Source: Azoarcus sp. Aa7 (GTDB lineage Bacteria; Pseudomonadota; Gammaproteobacteria; Burkholderiales; Rhodocyclaceae). Taken from it: a DNA stretch of 64,000 nt. This document shows positions 12,267 to 22,463 of the stretch, piece after piece. Where the stretch lies: positions 52,386 to 116,385 of the forward strand of contig NZ_QVLR01000078.1 of the NCBI RefSeq assembly GCF_014822185.1, given 5' to 3'. Each line of letters starts with the position of its first letter. The first letter of the stretch is position 1. Both the position numbers and the translations under genes were made by a program. A model generated the notes under the pieces. That model did no database searches and was not told where the DNA came from. It was given only the letters and a program-made list of their open reading frames with translations.

Positions 12267-12539
12267 TCAGCCCTTCGCGCCGCCGTTGCCGTTTACGCCC
12301 TGCTCGCGTTCCTCGCGCGCGACCGCGGAAAGATCGCGCAGATACCAGGCCGCATAGCCGAATCCCGCTGCCGCGACCAGCGCCGTGAACATCAGCTTGC
12401 TGTCGAAGGGCATGCCGCTGGCGAGGTTCGCGATCACGACGTAGCCGAGGTAGCAGGCGGCGACGAGGCCGCCGAGGATGCGGGTGAGGGCGAAGATCTT
12501 GCGCTGGCGGAGCGTGGGGGCGGCTTTGGGCATGGTCAT
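12267..12539 (-). CDS. Small two-helix membrane protein, unknown function
   Basis: 90 residues (or 88 from the second ATG). Two hydrophobic segments are visible: ILGGLVAACYLGYVVIANLA (about 21-40) and LMFTALVAAAGFGYAAWYL (about 49-67), with a charged C-terminal tail rich in Glu/Arg and Gly/Asn. I do not recognise the family. Convergent with terC and divergent from prfC. Confidence 0.6.
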   Translation of the reverse strand: MTMPKAAPTLRQRKIFALTRILGGLVAACYLGYVVIANLASGMPFDSKLMFTALVAAAGFGYAAWYLRDLSAVAREEREQGVNGNGGAKG

Positions 12540-12743
12540 GCACGGATGCGAAGGGACGAGGCGCGCATCATCGCAGATTTTCGCGCCGGCACGCCGCGCG
12601 TGGCGCTACGCGCGCGCTGCCGCGGGGGATTTCCACGCTTTCCGCCCGTTTCCCAGCGGATCGCCCTAATTCCTTGATAGAATTGCGTTTGTCTCCGCCT
12701 CGCCGATTCCGGCCGGCGGCTTTGTTTTTTCGCGAACCGATCC

Positions 12744-14366
12744 ATGGCCGACATCCCCTATCCGCCCGAACTGATGCGCGACGTCGCAAAACGCCGCACC
12801 TTCGGCATCATCTCCCACCCCGACGCCGGCAAGACCACGCTGACCGAGAAGCTGCTGCTGTTCGGCGGTGCGATCCAGCTCGCCGGTACCGTCAAGGCAC
12901 GCAAGAGCGCGCGCCATGCCACCTCCGACTGGATGGAGGTCGAGAAGCAGCGCGGCATCTCGGTGACCAGCTCGGTGATGCAGTTCGAGTACCAGGATCA
13001 CACCATCAACCTGCTCGACACCCCGGGCCACCAGGATTTCTCGGAAGACACCTATCGCGTGCTGACCGCCGTGGATGCAGCGGTGATGGTCATCGACGCC
13101 GCGAAGGGCGTGGAAGCGCAGACGATCAAGCTGCTCGAGGTGTGCCGGCTGCGCAACACGCCGATCATCACCTTCGTGAACAAGATGGACCGCGAGGTGC
13201 GCGAGACCTTCGACCTGCTGCAGGAGATCGAAGAGGTGCTGAAGATCGACTGCGCGCCGATCACGTGGCCGATCGGCATGGGCAAGACCTTCCGCGGCGT
13301 GTACCACCTGCTCGAAGACCGCGTGCTGCGCTTCACCGCGGGCGAGGAAAAGCGCAGCGAGGGCGAGCTCATCAAGGGCATCGCCAACGCCCAGCTCGAC
13401 GAACTGTTCCCGCTCGAAGTCGGCAAGTTGCGCGAGGATGTCGAGCTGATCCAGGGCGCATCGAGCCCGTTCTCGCTCGGCGACTTCCTCGCCGGCAAGC
13501 AGACGCCGGTGTTCTTCGGTTCCGGTATCAACAACTTCGGCGTGCAGGAGATCCTGCAGGCGCTGCTCGACTGGGCGCCGCCGCCGCAGCCCCGCGTGGC
13601 GGGCGTCAACGAGGCGGATTCCCGCCTCGTGCAGCCCGCCGAGGCGCCCTTCACCGGCTTCGTGTTCAAGATCCAGGCCAACATGGATCCCAAGCACCGC
13701 GACCGCATCGCCTTCTTCCGCATCTGCTCCGGGCGCTACGCCTCGGGGATGAAGGTCAAGCACGTGCGCATGGGGCGCGAGATGAAGCTCGCCAACGCGC
13801 TGACCTTCATGGCCAACGAACGCGTGCTGATGGAGGACGGCGTCGCCGGCGACATCATCGGCATCCACAACCACGGCCAGCTGCACATCGGCGACACCCT
13901 CACCGAAGGCGAGAGCCTCGGCTACAAGGGCATCCCGTATTTCTCGCCGGAACTCTTCAGCGCCGCGCGCCTGCGCGACCCGCTCAAGTCCAAGCAGCTG
14001 CAGAAGGGCCTGCAGGAGCTCGGTGAGGAGGGCGCGATCCAGGTGTTCGAGCAGGAAGGCGGCAACATGCTGCTCGGCGCGGTCGGCCAGCTGCAGTTCG
14101 AGGTCGTCGCGCAGCGCCTGAAGGACGAGTACAAGGTCGACGCGATCTTCGAATCGGCCGACATCCACACCGCGCGCTGGCTCACCTTCCCCGACGAACT
14201 CACGCGGCGCAACTTCGAGCGCGAGCAGTCGATGCGCATCGGCAAGGACGTGGACGGCAACCCGGTGTATCTGGCCTCCAGCCGCTACAACCTCGAAGTG
14301 ACGATGGAGAAGTGGCCCAAGGTCGGCTTCCACGCGACGCGCGAGCACGGTCAGGTGCTGGCCTGA
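12744..14366 (+). CDS. prfC: Peptide chain release factor 3
   Basis: GTPase that recycles RF1/RF2 from the ribosome after termination. 540 residues, the usual length. GTPase motifs: HPDAGKTT (G1, in the RF3 form), RGISVTSS (G2), [12 protein letters not shown] (G3) and NKMDRE (G4); EF-Tu-like domain II follows and the RF3 C-terminal domain ends at GQVLA. Single gene, followed by a dispersed repeat. Confidence 0.98.
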   Translation: MADIPYPPELMRDVAKRRTFGIISHPDAGKTTLTEKLLLFGGAIQLAGTVKARKSARHATSDWMEVEKQRGISVTSSVMQFEYQDHTINLLDTPGHQDFSEDTYRVLTAVDAAVMVIDAAKGVEAQTIKLLEVCRLRNTPIITFVNKMDREVRETFDLLQEIEEVLKIDCAPITWPIGMGKTFRGVYHLLEDRVLRFTAGEEKRSEGELIKGIANAQLDELFPLEVGKLREDVELIQGASSPFSLGDFLAGKQTPVFFGSGINNFGVQEILQALLDWAPPPQPRVAGVNEADSRLVQPAEAPFTGFVFKIQANMDPKHRDRIAFFRICSGRYASGMKVKHVRMGREMKLANALTFMANERVLMEDGVAGDIIGIHNHGQLHIGDTLTEGESLGYKGIPYFSPELFSAARLRDPLKSKQLQKGLQELGEEGAIQVFEQEGGNMLLGAVGQLQFEVVAQRLKDEYKVDAIFESADIHTARWLTFPDELTRRNFEREQSMRIGKDVDGNPVYLASSRYNLEVTMEKWPKVGFHATREHGQVLA

Positions 14367-14393
14367 GCCACGCCGCCCCGGCGCGCCACTCCC

Positions 14394-14475
14394 GTTCGTC
14401 CTGAGCCCTTCGACTTGGCTCAGGACAGGCTTGTCGAAGGGCATACGAGGGCTTCGACAGGCTCAGTCCGAACGG
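14394..14475. repeat. Dispersed intergenic repeat of the GTTCGTCCTGAGC...TCGAAGG type
   Basis: The stretch contains GTTCGTCCTGAGCCCTTCGA, then GGCTTGTCGAAGG and GGCTTCGACAGGCTCAG, nested inverted copies of a short unit ending in TCCGAAC. The same kind of element is common between genes in many high-GC proteobacteria. It could also act as a transcription stop for prfC, but no T-tract is seen. Confidence 0.7.
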
Positions 14476-14589
14476 TGTCGTAGCTGTCCGGCTGGCGGGG
14501 AATGGTGCGCCGCAGCATGGCGCAGCTGTTTCCTTCACGCAACACGGGTATCTGCATGGCGTGCCGATGCTGGATAATCCCCGCATCAC

Positions 14590-17500
14590 ATGCACTCGGG
14601 CGCCAACGTGTCAGGTAACACCAGCAACAAGAAGCCGGAACGGCGAGGGTGGTTCAGGGCGCTGCGGCGCTCGCTGTTCTGGTTGTGTGTCCTGGCGATC
14701 ATCGTCGGCGGCGTCGCGGCGTATTACGAAAGCGAAACTTCCTGGCTGCAGTCGCGCGAGGTCCCGCGCTACGCGGCGAAGCTCTCCTACGCGCTGCAGT
14801 CCGGTCCGAGCGAGGCGATCCGCTTCCCCGAGCACGGTCCCTTCGACCAGCGCCTGGGCTACACGCAGCTGGAAGAATTCTCCGAGCGTCTCGCTGCACG
14901 CGGCTACGCGATCGAACGCCAGGCGCGTTTCTCCGAGGCGCTGTTCGACTACGCCGGTCGCGGCTATTTCCCCCCGTACCGCGAAAAGACGCACACCGGC
15001 CTGGCGGTCAGCGATGCACGCGACGAATCGCTGTACGCGACGCGCTACCCGATCCGCCATTACGACGAGTTCGACAGCATCCCCCCGCGCATCGTGCAGG
15101 GGTTGCTGTTCATCGAGAACCGCGACCTGCTCGACCCCGAGCGGCCGCACATGAACCCGGCCGTGGACTGGGCGCGCTTCGGCCGCGCGATCGTCGCCCA
15201 GCTCGCGAAGGTCGTCGACGAAGACCTCAACACCCCCGGCGGCAGCACCCTCGCCACGCAGATCGAGAAATACCGCCACTCGCCCGACGGCGTCACCCAC
15301 TCGCCGCAGGAGAAGCTGCGCCAGATGGTGTCCGCGAGCGTGCGTGCCTATCGCGACGGCGCGGAAACGTTGCCGGCGCGTCGCGAGCTGGTGCTCGACT
15401 ACCTCAACACCGTGCCGCTGTCGGCCGCGCCCGTGTATGGCGAGGTGCATGGCCTGGGCGACGGCCTGTGGGTGTGGTTCGGCGCCGACTTCGCGCGCGT
15501 GAATGATCTGCTCGCGCGGGACGAAGCGAGCGGCGACGAGCTCGCCGAGCAGGGCCTCGCGCTGCGCCAGGTGCTCGCGCTGATGATCGCGCACCGCCGC
15601 CCCTCGCACTATCTGGGCCGCGGCCGCGACGACCTCGCCAAGCTCGCCGACGCGCACCTGCGCATCCTCGCCGAAGGCGGGCTGATCGGGCCGGGCCTGC
15701 GCGATGCGGGCCTCAAGGCGAAGCTCGTGTTCCGCGACCCGGCGGTCGATCCCGCGCGCGTGCCGGTGCCCGCCGACAAGGGCTCGACGCTGGTACGCAC
15801 GCGCATCGCGGGCATGCTCGACGTGTCGCTGTACGACCTCGACCGCCTCGACCTGCGGGCCTCGACGACGCTCGACGGCAAGCTGCAGGAGGTCGTCACC
15901 GAGTACCTGCAGCGGCTTGCCGAGCCCGAGTTCGGCCGCAACGCCGGCGTCATCGGCGAGCGCCTGCTCACCCCGGCGCAGCTCGACAAGGTGCATTACA
16001 GCTTCACCCTGTTCGAGCGCACGCCGGGCGGCAACCGTGTGCGCGTGCAGACCGACACCACCGACCAGCCGCTCGACATCAACGAGGGCAGCAAGCTCGA
16101 ACTCGGTTCCACGGCCAAGCTGCGCGTGCTCGCGACCTACCTCGAAATCATCGCCGAGCTGCACCAAGCTCACGCGGGGCAGTCGGTGGCCGAGCTGCGC
16201 GCGGTCCAGATCGACGCCCACGACCACATCAAGCGCTGGGCGATCGACTACCTGATCCGCACGCCCGACCGCAACCTGCCGGCGATGCTCGAAGCGGCGC
16301 TCGAACGCCCCTATTCGGCCGGCCCCGGCGAGGCCTTCTTTACCGGCGGGGGCTTGCACACCTTCAACAACTTCCGCAAGGAAGACAACGGCCGCGTGCC
16401 GACGATCCGCCAGGCGCTGCAGGCGTCGATCAACCTGCCCTTCGTGCGCCTGATGCGCGACATCGTGCGCCACACGATGTACGAGGTGCCCGGCAGTACC
16501 GCGAAGCTGTTGAAGGACGACGACGATCCGCGCCGCAGCGAATATCTCGCCAAGTTCGCCGATCGCGAGGCGCAGGTCTTCATGCGGCGCTTCTGGCGCA
16601 AGTACAAGGGACAGAGCCCGGAGAAGATCCGCGCGACCTTCATGGACGGCCTGCGCCCGAGCGCCGACCGTCTCGCCGCGGCCTACCGCTACCTCAACCC
16701 GGAGGCCGACCTGAAGACCTTCTCGGCCTTCGTCGCGGAGCGTCTGCCGGCTGCCGGGCTCGGCGAGGAGCGGCTGGGCGCGCTGTACAAGCACTATGCG
16801 CCGGGCTCCTTCGATCTGCCCGACCAAGGCTTCATCGCGCGCGTGCATCCGCTGGAGCTGTGGCTCGCCGGCTACCTCGCGACCCACCCCGAGGCGAGCT
16901 TCGACGAGGTGGTCGCCGCGAGCAAGGCCGAGCGCCAGGCCGTGTACCGCTGGCTGTTCCGCACGCGCTACAAGGGCGCGCAGGACACACGCATCTATAC
17001 GATCCTCGAGGTCGAAGCCTTCCTCGACATCCACCGCCGCTGGGTGCGTCTGGGCTATCCGTTCAACCGCCTCGTGCCCTCGCTCGCGACCGCGCTGGGC
17101 AGCGCCGGCGACCGCCCCGCGGCGCTCGCCGAGCTGATGGGCATCATCGTCAACGACGGTGTGCGCCTGCCGAGCGCGCGCATCGACCGCCTGCACTTCG
17201 CGCCGGACACGCCGTACGAGACGGTGTTCGCGCGTCGGCCGAGCGAGGGCGAGCGCGTGATGGCGTCCGACGTCGCGACGGCCCTGCGCGGGGCCCTGTC
17301 CGAAGTCGTCGAAGGGGGCACCGCCCGCCGCCTCGCCGGCGCCTTCACGGCGCCCGACGGCACGCCGCTCGCGGTCGGCGGCAAGACCGGCACCGGCGAC
17401 AACCGCATCGTGATCTCGGGCGCGCGCGGCCAGTTGAAGGGGGGGGTGGCAATGAACCGCACCGCGACCTTCGTCTTCTACCTCGGACCGCGGCACTTCG

Positions 17501-17799
17501 GCACCTTGACCGCGTACGTGATCGGGCCGGACGCCGCATCGTTCAAATTCACATCGGGCCTGCCGGTGCAGATCCTCAAGTCGATGGCGCCGACGCTGCT
17601 GCCCTACCTCAGTCAGACTGTCGCCGAGCCCGAGCCGGCGCGTGTGCCCCCGACAGAGGCCGCGCGCGATGCAGACGCGTCCGCCGAGGAGCCCGCACGC
17701 AGCAACGCCGATGCGGGCATGGCCACCGGCGAGGTGCGGCCGCTGGTGCCGGCGCCGGAGGGGCAGGTCGAGGCGGAGCGCGCACGGCCGCAGAATTGA
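14590..17799 (+). CDS. Very large bifunctional penicillin-binding protein (GT51 + transpeptidase)
   Basis: 1069 residues; class A PBP expected in the inner membrane with periplasmic domains. One N-terminal TM helix (SLFWLCVLAIIVGGVAAYY). The glycosyltransferase module has LLFIENRDLL with the catalytic Glu, GGSTLATQIEKYRHSP and RRELVLDYLNTVPL. The transpeptidase module has the active-site GSTAKL (SxxK), SIN in QASINLPF, and GGKTGTGDNR (KTG). It is longer than typical PBP1 proteins because of inserts between the SxN and KTG boxes and a Pro/Ala/Glu-rich tail. The start codon has no strong RBS; GTG at 14608 is an alternative. Confidence 0.88.
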   Translation: MHSGANVSGNTSNKKPERRGWFRALRRSLFWLCVLAIIVGGVAAYYESETSWLQSREVPRYAAKLSYALQSGPSEAIRFPEHGPFDQRLGYTQLEEFSERLAARGYAIERQARFSEALFDYAGRGYFPPYREKTHTGLAVSDARDESLYATRYPIRHYDEFDSIPPRIVQGLLFIENRDLLDPERPHMNPAVDWARFGRAIVAQLAKVVDEDLNTPGGSTLATQIEKYRHSPDGVTHSPQEKLRQMVSASVRAYRDGAETLPARRELVLDYLNTVPLSAAPVYGEVHGLGDGLWVWFGADFARVNDLLARDEASGDELAEQGLALRQVLALMIAHRRPSHYLGRGRDDLAKLADAHLRILAEGGLIGPGLRDAGLKAKLVFRDPAVDPARVPVPADKGSTLVRTRIAGMLDVSLYDLDRLDLRASTTLDGKLQEVVTEYLQRLAEPEFGRNAGVIGERLLTPAQLDKVHYSFTLFERTPGGNRVRVQTDTTDQPLDINEGSKLELGSTAKLRVLATYLEIIAELHQAHAGQSVAELRAVQIDAHDHIKRWAIDYLIRTPDRNLPAMLEAALERPYSAGPGEAFFTGGGLHTFNNFRKEDNGRVPTIRQALQASINLPFVRLMRDIVRHTMYEVPGSTAKLLKDDDDPRRSEYLAKFADREAQVFMRRFWRKYKGQSPEKIRATFMDGLRPSADRLAAAYRYLNPEADLKTFSAFVAERLPAAGLGEERLGALYKHYAPGSFDLPDQGFIARVHPLELWLAGYLATHPEASFDEVVAASKAERQAVYRWLFRTRYKGAQDTRIYTILEVEAFLDIHRRWVRLGYPFNRLVPSLATALGSAGDRPAALAELMGIIVNDGVRLPSARIDRLHFAPDTPYETVFARRPSEGERVMASDVATALRGALSEVVEGGTARRLAGAFTAPDGTPLAVGGKTGTGDNRIVISGARGQLKGGVAMNRTATFVFYLGPRHFGTLTAYVIGPDAASFKFTSGLPVQILKSMAPTLLPYLSQTVAEPEPARVPPTEAARDADASAEEPARSNADAGMATGEVRPLVPAPEGQVEAERARPQN

Positions 17800-17932
17800 A
17801 AGGATTTGTATGGGTAGTCGGCATTGGCTCTCCATGGCCGTTGAATGCTCAGGATCCCGGTGCGTGCGCGGATGACGCGAGGCGCGCCGGATCTGCCCGC
17901 CCCGGCAGGGGCTAGTCCGGAGTGACACCGAA

Positions 17933-20083
17933 ATGGTCCGCAACCTGAAAAACGCCTTGCGACAGCTGTTCATCGTGCCGCTGGTGCTTGCCCTGACGGG
18001 CGCGAGCGGCGCCGTCCTGGCCGACCCGCCGTCGCGTGCGGGGCGGCTGTCCGTCGTCGAGGGTGAAGTCGCCCTGCGCCGCGACAGCAGCCGCGACTGG
18101 GCGAGCGCGGCCGTGAACGTGCCGGTCACGACCGGCGACGAGATCGCGACCGAATCCGACGCGCGCGCCGAACTGCGCATCGGATCGAGCGTGCTGCGCC
18201 TCGACCAGGCGACCTCGGTCGAGGTGCAGCGGCTCGACGACGAGCGTATCCGCGTGCGCCTCAAGGAAGGCAGTGTTGCACTGCGCATCCGCAGCGCCGA
18301 CCGCGAGGACGCGATCGAGGTCGAGACGCGCGACGGCGTTGCCATCCCCGCCGCGCCCGGCCAGTACCGGATCGACTATGTGGATTCGGGAACGCTGGTG
18401 AGCAATCACCGCGGTCATATCGACTTCCGCACCGACGACCGCCACGTCGGCGTCACCGAGGGCCGCCGCGCCCAGATCTGGAGCGACGGGCCGACCGACG
18501 TCCAGTGGGACGAGCCCGACGAGGACGACTTCATGGAGTGGTCCTTCGCGCGCGACCAGCGCGACGACCGCCTCGCGCGCAACAACTACGTCTCGCCCGA
18601 GATGACCGGCGCCGAGGACCTGTACGAATACGGCGACTGGCGCGAGTACGACGACTACGGCCCGGTGTGGTTCCCGCGCGAGGTGCCCTACGGCTGGGCG
18701 CCTTACCGCTATGGCCGCTGGGTCTCGATCGCGCCGTGGGGCTGGACCTGGGTCGACGATGCGCCGTGGGGCTTCGCGCCTTTCCACTATGGCCGCTGGG
18801 TACGCATCCGCGGCGTGTGGGCCTGGGTGCCGGGCCGCTACATCGCGCGTCCGGTCTACGCGCCGGCGCTGGTCGCGTGGATCGGCACGCCGGGCGTGAG
18901 CATCACCTACACCTCCGGCCTGCCCAACGTCAGCTGGTTCCCGCTCGCGCCGCGCGAAGTGTACGTGCCGCACTACCGCTACAGCCCGACCTACGTGCGC
19001 CAGGTCAACATCACCCACGTCACCAACGTGATCGAGATCGACCGCGTCGTGAAGACCCCGCGGCAGGTGCGCTACACGTTCCGTGACCGCAGCGAGGCGG
19101 TGACGCGGGTGTCCGAACGCATCCTGCGCGCGCCCAAGCCGGTCGCGCTGGACGTCGAGCGGCGCCGCGAGCACCGCTTCCGCGAATGGGAGCGGCGCGG
19201 CTTCCCGGCGCGCGAGGTGGTGCGTCCGGACGGGACGCGCGTGCGCACCGTGCAGCCGGCCCAGTTCACGCAGCAGCGCGGCGACCGCGACGAGCGTCAG
19301 CCGGCCGTGCGCGAGCAGCGCCAGGACGAGCGTCAACGCCTCGACTCCCGCCAGGAGCGCACCGAGGCGCTGCGCCAGCAGCAGGCGCGCGAGCGCGACG
19401 AGCGGGCTGTACGCGAGCAGGAACAGCAACGCCAGCGCCAGCTCCAGCGCGAGCAGCCGGAACAGCGCCGCGAGCAGCTGCGTCAGGAACGGCGCGACGA
19501 GGCGACGACGCGGCCGGAGCGCCTCGAGGCGCTGCGCTCGCAGAACGCGCGGGAGCGTGAGGAGCAGGGGCGTCGTGAGGCCGCGCAGCAGGAAGAACCG
19601 CAGCGTCAGCGCTCGGTCCTGCGCGAACAGCAGGACCTGCGGCGTGACGAGGCCCGCCGCGCCCAGCGCGAGGAAGGCGAACAGCGCCAGCAGGAACGTC
19701 AGCAGCGGCTCGACGCGCAGCGCCAACAGGAGGCGGGCGAGCGTGACGCGCGCCGGCAGCAGGTCGAGCAGCAGCGCGAAGAACGCAGCCGCCAGCAGGC
19801 GATGCAGGCGCAGGAACAGGAGCGCCGGCGCGACGCGATCCGGCAGCAGACGGAGCAGCGCGAGCGTGAGGTGCAGCAGCGCCAGGTGCAGATCCAGCAA
19901 CAGCGCCAGGTCGAGCAGCAACAACGGCAGGCCGAGCAGCAGCGTCAGGCCGAACAACAGCAGCGTCAGGCTGAGCGCCAGCGCATCCAGCGCGAAGCGC
20001 CGCAACGGGAAAACCGTGGCAGCAGCGAGGAAGAACAACAGCGCCGCCGCCCGCCCTTCGGCCAGATCGAGGGCGGACGCTGA
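17933..20083 (+). CDS. FecR-like, DUF6600-type exported protein with R/Q/E-rich tail
   Basis: 716 residues. Signal peptide (LFIVPLVLALTGASGAVLAD), then a FecR-like domain (GRLSVVEGEVALRRDSS, TGDEIATESDARAELRIGSS), a central block rich in Tyr/Trp/Gly (EYGDWREYDDYGPVWFP, WAPYRYGRWVSIAPWGWTW), and from about residue 440 to the end an almost uninterrupted run of Arg, Gln and Glu that should form a long charged coiled coil. FecR domains here are not tied to a sigma factor. Probably periplasmic or envelope-associated; the role is unknown. Confidence 0.8.
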   Translation: MVRNLKNALRQLFIVPLVLALTGASGAVLADPPSRAGRLSVVEGEVALRRDSSRDWASAAVNVPVTTGDEIATESDARAELRIGSSVLRLDQATSVEVQRLDDERIRVRLKEGSVALRIRSADREDAIEVETRDGVAIPAAPGQYRIDYVDSGTLVSNHRGHIDFRTDDRHVGVTEGRRAQIWSDGPTDVQWDEPDEDDFMEWSFARDQRDDRLARNNYVSPEMTGAEDLYEYGDWREYDDYGPVWFPREVPYGWAPYRYGRWVSIAPWGWTWVDDAPWGFAPFHYGRWVRIRGVWAWVPGRYIARPVYAPALVAWIGTPGVSITYTSGLPNVSWFPLAPREVYVPHYRYSPTYVRQVNITHVTNVIEIDRVVKTPRQVRYTFRDRSEAVTRVSERILRAPKPVALDVERRREHRFREWERRGFPAREVVRPDGTRVRTVQPAQFTQQRGDRDERQPAVREQRQDERQRLDSRQERTEALRQQQARERDERAVREQEQQRQRQLQREQPEQRREQLRQERRDEATTRPERLEALRSQNAREREEQGRREAAQQEEPQRQRSVLREQQDLRRDEARRAQREEGEQRQQERQQRLDAQRQQEAGERDARRQQVEQQREERSRQQAMQAQEQERRRDAIRQQTEQREREVQQRQVQIQQQRQVEQQQRQAEQQRQAEQQQRQAERQRIQREAPQRENRGSSEEEQQRRRPPFGQIEGGR

Positions 20084-20175
20084 CGCAGCATCCCGCAGCA
20101 CTGTTGCAGTGCAGCAGTTGATTTTGGGGGGGCGAGGTTCTATCTTCTCGGGTCGCCCCTCCGAGTCCTGCTTCC

Positions 20176-20646
20176 TTGTCCGTCCATCACCCCAAACTCC
20201 GTTCTGTCCCGGATCGCGCCCGGCAGGTGATCCTGTTCGAAATCGGCGGCCTCGCGCTCATCACGCCGCCGTTTGCGTGGCTGAGCGGCGTGCCGATGGG
20301 CGATTCCCTGGGCCTGCTCGCCGTCACGGCGCTGATGGCCGCGCTGTGGAACGCGGTCTATAACACCGCCTTCGACTGGATCGAAGGCCGCCGCACCGGC
20401 CGCACCGCCGACCGTCGTCCCTTCGCGCTGCGCGCCGTGCATGCGCTCGGTTTCGAGAGCGGGCTGCTGCTGATGACCTTGCCGGTGATCATGGCGTGGA
20501 CCGGCATGGGCTGGCTGGATGCGTTGATCGCCGATCTCGGACTCGCGACCGCGTACGTGATCTATGCCTTCGCCTTCAACCTCGGCTACGACCGTGCCTT
20601 CCCCATCGAATCGACCGCGACCGAGGCACTTGTCCGTGCGAAATGA
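20176..20646 (+). CDS. PACE-family efflux transporter (AceI-like)
   Basis: 156 residues from a TTG start; four membrane helices arranged as two bacterial transmembrane pair repeats, with [20 protein letters not shown] in the first (the Glu equivalent to AceI Glu15) and [20 protein letters not shown] in the second. The family exports chlorhexidine and related biocides, and probably a natural polyamine-like substrate, by proton antiport. The gene ends 7 nt before murB on the same strand. Confidence 0.88.
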   Translation: MSVHHPKLRSVPDRARQVILFEIGGLALITPPFAWLSGVPMGDSLGLLAVTALMAALWNAVYNTAFDWIEGRRTGRTADRRPFALRAVHALGFESGLLLMTLPVIMAWTGMGWLDALIADLGLATAYVIYAFAFNLGYDRAFPIESTATEALVRAK

Positions 20647-20653
20647 GCTGTCC

Positions 20654-21682
20654 ATGACCGCCGCCATGCCCGCGATCGTGTCCGATGCCGACCTGCGCCC
20701 CTTCAATACCTTCGGTCTGCCGGCGCGCGCTGCCCGCCTTGCGACGATCGAGGCCGCGGCCCAGGTCGGCGCGCTGATGGCGAGCTCCGAATGGACGCTG
20801 CCGCGCCTGGTGCTCGGTGGCGGCAGCAATCTCGTGCTCACGCGCGACTTCCCCGGCCTGGTGCTGAAGGTCGCGATCGCCGGGCGCCGCCTCATCGACG
20901 AGGATGCCGACGCGTGGTACGTCGAAGCGGGCGCCGGCGAGAACTGGCACGACTTCGTGCGCTGGACGCTCGCGCAAGGCTGGCCGGGGCTGGAGAACCT
21001 GTCGCTGATTCCCGGTACCGTCGGGGCCGCTCCGGTGCAGAACATCGGCGCCTACGGGCTCGAGATGGCCGAGCGCTTCCACTGCCTGCAGGCGGTGTCG
21101 CTGGACACCGGCGAGGCGCTGCGGCTCGGCGCGGCGGACTGCCGCTTCGCGTATCGCGACAGCGTGTTCAAGCAGGCGCTCGCGGGCTGCGTGCTGATCA
21201 CCGCGGTCACCTTCCGCCTGCCCAAGCGCTGGCAGCCGGTCACGGGGTATGCCGACGTCGCGCGCGAGCTTGCCGCGCGCGGCATCGCGCAGCCCGCCGC
21301 GCTCGACGTGTCGGACGCCGTCATCGCCATCCGCCAGCGCAAGCTGCCCGATCCCGCGCACCTCGGCAACGCCGGCAGCTTCTTCAAGAATCCCGTCGTC
21401 GATGCCGCGGTGCTCGCGCGTCTCGACACCGCTCACCCCGACCTGCCGCGCTACCCGCAGCCCGACGGGCGCTTCAAGCTCGCGGCCGGCTGGTTGATCG
21501 ACCGCAGCGGCTGGAAGGGGCGCGACCTGGGCCCTGTCGGTGCCTACGAACAGCAGGCGCTGGTGCTCGTCAATCGCGGCGGCGCGACCGGCGCCGATGT
21601 CGAACGCATCGCGCGGGCGATCCAGGACGACGTCTTCGCGCGTTTCGGCGTGCATCTGGAGCCCGAGCCGGTCTTTGTCTGA
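20654..21682 (+). CDS. murB: UDP-N-acetylenolpyruvoylglucosamine reductase
   Basis: Flavoenzyme that reduces UDP-GlcNAc-enolpyruvate with NADPH in peptidoglycan precursor synthesis. 342 residues, E. coli-type (type I) length. FAD-binding motifs LGGGSNLVL and [18 protein letters not shown]; the YRDSVFK loop and the catalytic [12 protein letters not shown] with the active-site Ser are present. The start is the ATG at 20654; earlier in-frame starts would run inside the PACE gene. Confidence 0.97.
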   Translation: MTAAMPAIVSDADLRPFNTFGLPARAARLATIEAAAQVGALMASSEWTLPRLVLGGGSNLVLTRDFPGLVLKVAIAGRRLIDEDADAWYVEAGAGENWHDFVRWTLAQGWPGLENLSLIPGTVGAAPVQNIGAYGLEMAERFHCLQAVSLDTGEALRLGAADCRFAYRDSVFKQALAGCVLITAVTFRLPKRWQPVTGYADVARELAARGIAQPAALDVSDAVIAIRQRKLPDPAHLGNAGSFFKNPVVDAAVLARLDTAHPDLPRYPQPDGRFKLAAGWLIDRSGWKGRDLGPVGAYEQQALVLVNRGGATGADVERIARAIQDDVFARFGVHLEPEPVFV

Positions 21683-21811
21683 GCGTGTGCCGGGGCCCGT
21701 GGACCCGGGACCTGAAACCATGCTCAAATGCGGGCTTTTGTCCGGCGGCGGCCTTGCTGCTGGCATAACCGCGTGCCGCATGGCCCGCCACTCTCCCCGG
21801 GGGAAACGAAC

Positions 21812-22450
21812 ATGATCCGGAGCCGTCTGGCTCTCTTCGCGGCGCTGCTGATCGGCGCCTGCACCGGCACGGCATTCGCCGGCAACGAGGCGGTGATGCA
21901 GTTGATCGCAAAGGCGGCGGCCGATCCCGCAGCCCGCGCCGCCCTCGTGCGCGAAGGCGATGCGGCCGCTTTCTTCTGCAAGAATTGCCACGGCGACAAG
22001 GGCATCGCCCGCTATCCCGAGGTGCCCAACCTGGCCAGCCAGAATCCGGCCTACATCGTCAGCCAGATCGACGCCTTCCTGTCGGGAAAGCGGCGCAACG
22101 AGTTCATGCAGGGTCTGATGAAGGTCCTGGGCGACCGCGAGAAGGCGGCCATCGCTCTGTTCTATGCGAACCAGCCGTCGACGCCTGCCGTCGCCCCGCC
22201 GCCGCCCGCCGCCACCGCCGGTGCAGACCACTACAAGCGCCTGTGCGTGTCCTGCCACCAGGCGGACGGGCGCGGCACGGAGACCTTCGCGCGCATCGCC
22301 GGCCAGCAGCCGACCTACCTGCGCGTGAGTCTCAAGCGCTACCTCGCGCGCAGCGGCGAACGCACCAATCCCGAGATGAGCGCGTCGGTCGCCCAGCTCG
22401 GCGAGGCGAACATCGAATCCGTCGTGCAGTACATGGCGAGCCTGAAGTAG
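21812..22450 (+). CDS. Dihaem cytochrome c (c4-like)
   Basis: 212 residues, ATG at 21812 after GGGGGAAACGAAC. Signal peptide (LALFAALLIGACTGTAFAG). Two c-type haem sites, FFCKNCHGDKG and KRLCVSCHQADGRG, each followed by a possible Met ligand region, in a tandem arrangement as in periplasmic cytochrome c4. The two halves are joined by a Pro/Ala linker. Likely a periplasmic electron carrier. It converges on the amidase gene with only 13 nt between the stops. Confidence 0.9.
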   Translation: MIRSRLALFAALLIGACTGTAFAGNEAVMQLIAKAAADPAARAALVREGDAAAFFCKNCHGDKGIARYPEVPNLASQNPAYIVSQIDAFLSGKRRNEFMQGLMKVLGDREKAAIALFYANQPSTPAVAPPPPAATAGADHYKRLCVSCHQADGRGTETFARIAGQQPTYLRVSLKRYLARSGERTNPEMSASVAQLGEANIESVVQYMASLK

Positions 22451-22463
22451 GCTCGCTCCTTCT

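Noticed and set aside
17912..20101. 729-residue antisense frame over the FecR-like gene
   Set aside because: Leucine-rich stretch is the mirror of the CAG/CGC-rich R/Q/E tail; no RBS or domain.
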